A model generated the notes under the pieces. That model was given only the letters and a program-made list of their open reading frames with translations, did no database searches and was not told the DNA's origin. 7,785 bases of DNA from CAYLZO01 sp964387775 (GTDB lineage Bacteria > Chloroflexota > Anaerolineae > JAAYZQ01), in the NCBI GenBank assembly GCA_964387775.1, contig CAYLZO010000240.1:1-7785 (forward strand). The letters run 5' to 3'. Positions 6,601 to 7,785 of the stretch are shown piece by piece. How positions within the stretch are numbered: the first letter of the stretch is position 1; each line of letters begins with the position of its first letter. The position numbers and the translations under genes were made by a program.

Positions 6601-7075
6601 AGTCGCCAAAGGTCTCCCCCTGGATTCTTTCGTACAACTGCACAATCCCGTACAACAGCGCCTCGGGCCGGGGCGGGCAGCCGGGCACGTAGACGTCCAC
6701 CGGGATCAGCTTGTCCACCCCCTGGATCATGGCATAATTCTCAAAGGGGCCGCCGGTCGAGGCACAGGCGCCCATGGCAATGACCCACTTGGGATCGGGC
6801 ATCTGCTGGTAGAGGCGCTTGACCACCGGGGCCATCTTTTGCGACACCCGCCCGGAGACGATCATCACGTCGGCCTGGCGGGGCGTGCCGCGAAAGACCT
6901 CGGCGCCGAACCGGGCCACGTCGTGGCGCGGGCCGCCGGCGGCCATCATCTCGATGGCGCAGCAGGCCAGGCCAAAGAGGAACGGAAAGGGCGAGCGGCC
7001 CCGGCCCCAGTCCACCAGCTTTTCGAGCGTGGTGGTGACGACGGCCCCCTCGGGCAAGGCGGTCTCTATTCCCAT
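6593..7075 (-). CDS. nuoB: NADH-quinone oxidoreductase subunit B (cluster N2)
   Basis: PSST-type subunit holding the terminal 4Fe-4S cluster N2, which passes electrons to quinone at the interface with NuoD. Full length at 160 residues. Ligands are the tandem cysteines C38 and C39 (GLACCAIEMM), C104 (MGACASTGG) and C133 (YVPGCPPRPE), exactly the family set. The segment RHDVARFGAEVFRGTPRQAD (50-69) is also highly conserved. The ATG overlaps the nuoA stop by 10 nt and is preceded by a purine-rich AAGGGGGG about 5 nt upstream. The gene is followed by nuoCD with an 8-nt overlap. It shows no sign of damage. Confidence 0.98.
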   Translation of the reverse strand: MGIETALPEGAVVTTTLEKLVDWGRGRSPFPFLFGLACCAIEMMAAGGPRHDVARFGAEVFRGTPRQADVMIVSGRVSQKMAPVVKRLYQQMPDPKWVIAMGACASTGGPFENYAMIQGVDKLIPVDVYVPGCPPRPEALLYGIVQLYERIQGETFGDYA

Positions 7076-7428
7076 TCCAGCCCCCCCTTTTTCCAGACGT
7101 AGACCAGGCCCAGCACCAAGACCAGCAGGAACACGCCGGCCTCCAGCAGGCCCACCCAGCGGGGCGTGAGCTCCTTGAACACCCGGGCCCAGGGAAAGAG
7201 AAAGACGACCTCGATGTCAAAGAGGATAAAGAGCACGGCGTAGAGGTAGTACTGGACCGGGAAGCGGCGGCGGGCCGGGCCGACGGGCAGCTTGCCCGAT
7301 TCGTAGGGCGCCAACTTCACGTCGGTGGGGCGCTTGGGGCCAAAGATCGCCGGGACGAGCACGGCGATGGCCGATAGGACTACGGCCACCACCGAAAAAA
7401 TGAGGATCGGAATGTAATCGCTAGGCAT
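7066..7428 (-). CDS. nuoA: NADH-quinone oxidoreductase subunit A (membrane)
   Basis: A small membrane subunit of complex I (ND3-like), 120 residues. Three hydrophobic segments are visible at about 5-28, 59-80 and 91-111. The conserved loop between the first two contains APYESG (41-45, with E43 in PYES), near the quinone site in known structures. The second helix has the family motif YAVLFILFDIEVVFLFPWA with D71 and E73. The ATG start gives the standard N-terminus (MPSDYIPILIFSVV). I see no strong Shine-Dalgarno sequence in front of it (ACACGTAGCAG). It is the first gene of the operon, with a promoter about 65-90 nt upstream, and overlaps nuoB by 10 nt. Confidence 0.97.
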   Translation of the reverse strand: MPSDYIPILIFSVVAVVLSAIAVLVPAIFGPKRPTDVKLAPYESGKLPVGPARRRFPVQYYLYAVLFILFDIEVVFLFPWARVFKELTPRWVGLLEAGVFLLVLVLGLVYVWKKGGLEWE

Positions 7429-7470
7429 CTGCTACGTGTCCGGCCTTTCCAACACCTTATCGAAGCCCCA

Positions 7471-7490
7471 AACGCGCTCAAGAGTGCGTT
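7471..7490. promoter_or_regulatory. 20-bp dyad at the predicted nuo transcription start
   Basis: AACGCGCTCAAGAGTGCGTT is an inverted repeat of the form AACGCxCTC-AA-GAGxGCGTT, with eight of nine half-site positions complementary and a G-T at the other. It sits immediately downstream of the -10 element, across the position where transcription would start (about 7485). It could be an operator for a dimeric regulator or, as RNA, a hairpin of about 8 bp at the 5' end of the message. It does not match Rex or FNR consensus sites. No regulator is encoded in the window. Confidence 0.55.
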
Positions 7491-7491
7491 A

Positions 7492-7520
7492 AGTCTATCA
7501 CAATCGTTCCTCTTTGTCAA
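7492..7520 (-). promoter_or_regulatory. Sigma-70-like promoter for the nuo operon
   Basis: On the minus strand a perfect -35 hexamer TTGACA (7515-7520) is followed after exactly 17 bp by TAGACT (7492-7497), which matches TATAAT at four of six positions including the key A2 and T6. Predicted initiation near 7485 gives a leader of about 57 nt to the nuoA ATG. No other promoter of similar quality is apparent between here and nuoG, so one message probably covers the whole cluster. Confidence 0.7.
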
Positions 7521-7566
7521 AACCCCTCGTGGGAGTCCAGCAATGAAGAATACGGAGAGGTTAGAC

Positions 7567-7582
7567 GTCACCGAGGGGTGAC
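7567..7582. promoter_or_regulatory. Small perfect hairpin GTCACC-GAGG-GGTGAC
   Basis: A perfect 6-bp inverted repeat with a 4-nt loop, 47 bp upstream of the -35 element. It could be a protein-binding dyad for an activator, but it is short enough to arise by chance and no T-run follows, so it is not a terminator. Confidence 0.3.
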
Positions 7583-7628
7583 TAGTACCTGACCAATGAA
7601 ATCCTTGCTTGTTGGGCAAGAAAATGAA

Positions 7629-7699
7629 CCACAAAGGACACCAAGGACACAAAGGCAAAAAGACGTGGTATCCTTCGTGGCCTTTGTGTCCTTTGTGGT
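7629..7699. repeat. CACAAAGGACAC palindromic repeat
   Basis: The left side holds two overlapping copies of a CACAAAGGACAC-like word (CCACAAAGGACACC and AAGGACACAAAGGC, 7629-7656). The right side, GGCCTTTGTGTCCTTTGTGG (7679-7698), is complementary to both. AAGGACACAAAGGC (7643-7656) pairs perfectly with GCCTTTGTGTCCTT (7680-7693). The spacer is about 22 nt. It has the form of the dispersed CCACAAAGGACACAAAGG-type palindromes seen between genes in many environmental bacterial genomes. A T5 run at 7705-7709 is offset from the stem, so I do not call a terminator. Confidence 0.75.
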
Positions 7700-7785
7700 C
7701 TGTCTTTTTGGTTCCGGCTCGTCCGGGTTAGGGTTTTCCCAAAGATATGGAAAGAAACAGCAAGATGAAAGCTTTGTGTCGGGGG

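Larger units (their letters stand above)
7429..7785. other. Noncoding leader and upstream region of the nuo operon
   Basis: This 357-nt stretch holds no convincing gene on either strand. It is less GC-rich than the nuo genes. From the nuoA side outward it contains a short leader, a 20-bp dyad, a sigma-70-type promoter, a small hairpin, and a long CACAAAGGACAC palindrome. The final part (about 7700-7785) has no feature I recognise. A possible small minus-strand frame at 7380-7658 is rejected as it overlaps nuoA and the palindrome. Confidence 0.8.

Noticed and set aside
7380..7658. Minus-strand frame of 92 codons ahead of nuoA
   Set aside because: It overlaps the nuoA start in another frame, crosses the promoter and begins in the CACAAAGGACAC palindrome; no family resemblance.
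7629..7710. Possible intrinsic terminator (palindrome followed by T5)
   Set aside because: The stem is AT-containing with a spacer of about 22 nt and the T-run is offset from the stem. No plus-strand gene precedes it.

Overview
The window carries the first part of a proton-pumping NADH:quinone oxidoreductase (respiratory complex I, nuo) operon, read entirely on the minus strand from a promoter near position 7500 toward position 1. The gene order is nuoA, nuoB, a fused nuoCD, nuoE, a ferritin-like/rubrerythrin-type gene, nuoF, a type II toxin-antitoxin pair and nuoG, which is cut at the left edge. The genes are tightly packed. nuoA/nuoB and nuoB/nuoCD overlap, the antitoxin begins 13 nt after the nuoF stop, and nuoG begins 21 nt after the toxin stop. 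The usual membrane-arm genes (nuoH to nuoN) would be expected further along the same strand but are not in the window.

The organism is a high-GC bacterium. The short interspersed repeats between genes and the style of the Nuo proteins are compatible with an environmental Chloroflexota lineage, but this is a low-certainty impression, since no 16S or other marker is present. The coding DNA is GC-rich (44 of 60 bases at 1201-1260 in nuoG). The toxin gene is clearly poorer (25 of 60 at 1801-1860), consistent with acquisition from elsewhere.

Functionally, NuoE and NuoF plus the N-terminus of NuoG form the NADH-oxidising module. All their cofactor ligands are visible: N1a in NuoE, FMN/NADH sites and N3 in NuoF, and N1b, N5, N4 and the N7 motif in NuoG. 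NuoB (N2) and NuoCD form the quinone-reducing module, and NuoA is a membrane subunit. The two non-nuo insertions are the ferritin-like diiron protein between nuoE and nuoF and the antitoxin/toxin pair between nuoF and nuoG. They are the most unusual features, because both sit inside the module whose subunits must be made in balance.

Noncoding DNA is scarce, and much of it is repeat. A GGTATCAGG/CCCGATTCC-type inverted repeat occurs between the ferritin-like gene and nuoF, and again at the start of nuoCD, where it appears to be translated in frame. A GGACAC...GTGTCC palindrome lies between nuoE and the ferritin-like gene, and a CACAAAGGACAC palindrome lies upstream of nuoA. A short CCCAATTTCCCAATC-type stretch lies between nuoCD and nuoE. 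Upstream of nuoA there is a strong sigma-70-like promoter (TTGACA, 17 bp, TAGACT) with a 20-bp dyad at the predicted start of transcription.

The extreme left edge (about 1-81) encodes a ClpB/ClpC Walker A segment on the plus strand, joined head-on to the interior of nuoG. It is most likely an assembly or cloning junction rather than biology. I found no CRISPR array, tRNA, rRNA or insertion sequence.
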